Shown here in pieces: positions 25,432 through 25,475 of a stretch of 25,475 bases of DNA. Source of the stretch: CAYLHF01 sp964383365 (GTDB lineage Bacteria; Bacteroidota; Rhodothermia; Rhodothermales; UBA10348); assembly GCA_964383365.1 (NCBI GenBank), contig CAYLHF010000040.1:1-25475 (forward strand), written 5' to 3'. The position numbers and the translations under genes are program-made. How positions within the stretch are numbered: the stretch's first letter is position 1; every line of letters begins with the position of its first letter. The notes beneath the pieces are model-generated. The model worked only from the letters and a program-made list of their open reading frames with translations, was not told where the DNA came from and ran no database searches.

Positions 25432-25475
25432 GTTTATCGGTCGGCAGAAGTAAATAGAGTACACGACGTAAGATA

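Overview
The window holds 16 protein-coding genes, packed tightly on both strands, with moderately high GC and short gaps between genes. One gene is cut by the left edge. I see no rRNA, tRNA, insertion sequence, phage gene or CRISPR array. The mix of secreted S9 and M1 peptidases, many predicted lipoproteins, a LysM-like/Amidase_3 protein and mostly weak Shine-Dalgarno signals fits a free-living, Gram-negative aerobic heterotroph. My best guess is the Bacteroidota side, in a Rhodothermota/Balneolota-like lineage; that placement is inferred from gene style and not proven.

Left part (1-7127): the end of a CAD-type zinc alcohol dehydrogenase, a secreted six-repeat Asp-box-like protein with an unrecognised C-terminal domain, and a 4-coumarate-CoA-ligase-like enzyme lie on the plus strand. 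A two-gene minus-strand unit follows, encoding a fibronectin-III lipoprotein and a di-haem cytochrome c peroxidase lipoprotein. A secreted N-acetylmuramoyl-L-alanine amidase is divergent from that unit.

Middle part (7145-13707): on the minus strand, a large FAD/Fe-S D-2-hydroxyacid dehydrogenase is followed by an aromatic-L-amino-acid decarboxylase and a GDP-L-fucose synthase. The decarboxylase's active site matches the animal enzyme, even in residue numbering. A metallo-beta-lactamase-fold hydrolase is divergent from the dehydrogenase.

Right-middle part (13693-20283): five minus-strand genes in a row could form one transcript. They encode an M1 aminopeptidase, the large and small subunits of a two-subunit aconitase X (reading frames overlap by 13 nt), a lipoprotein of the alkaline phosphatase/phosphodiesterase superfamily, and a second PLP decarboxylase of the bacterial tyrosine-decarboxylase type. 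A four-copy 10-bp tandem repeat sits just upstream of that last gene.

Right part (20284-25475): a roughly 570-bp gene-free region separates the M1 gene from a divergent two-component system (PAS-PAS cytoplasmic HPK7-type kinase plus NarL/FixJ-type regulator). It contains an 86-bp two-stem inverted repeat and a dense cluster of TACGTA-type palindromes, which I consider the most noteworthy non-coding signal. A related half-site pair and a small terminator-like hairpin lie between the kinase and regulator genes. A dipeptidyl-peptidase-IV-like secreted peptidase closes the window on the minus strand.

I found no clear, wholly new defence or mobile system. The best leads are the palindrome array next to the two-component genes, the repeat-led decarboxylase, and the unusual aconitase X operon. 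All functional calls come from reading motifs by eye; no database search was possible.
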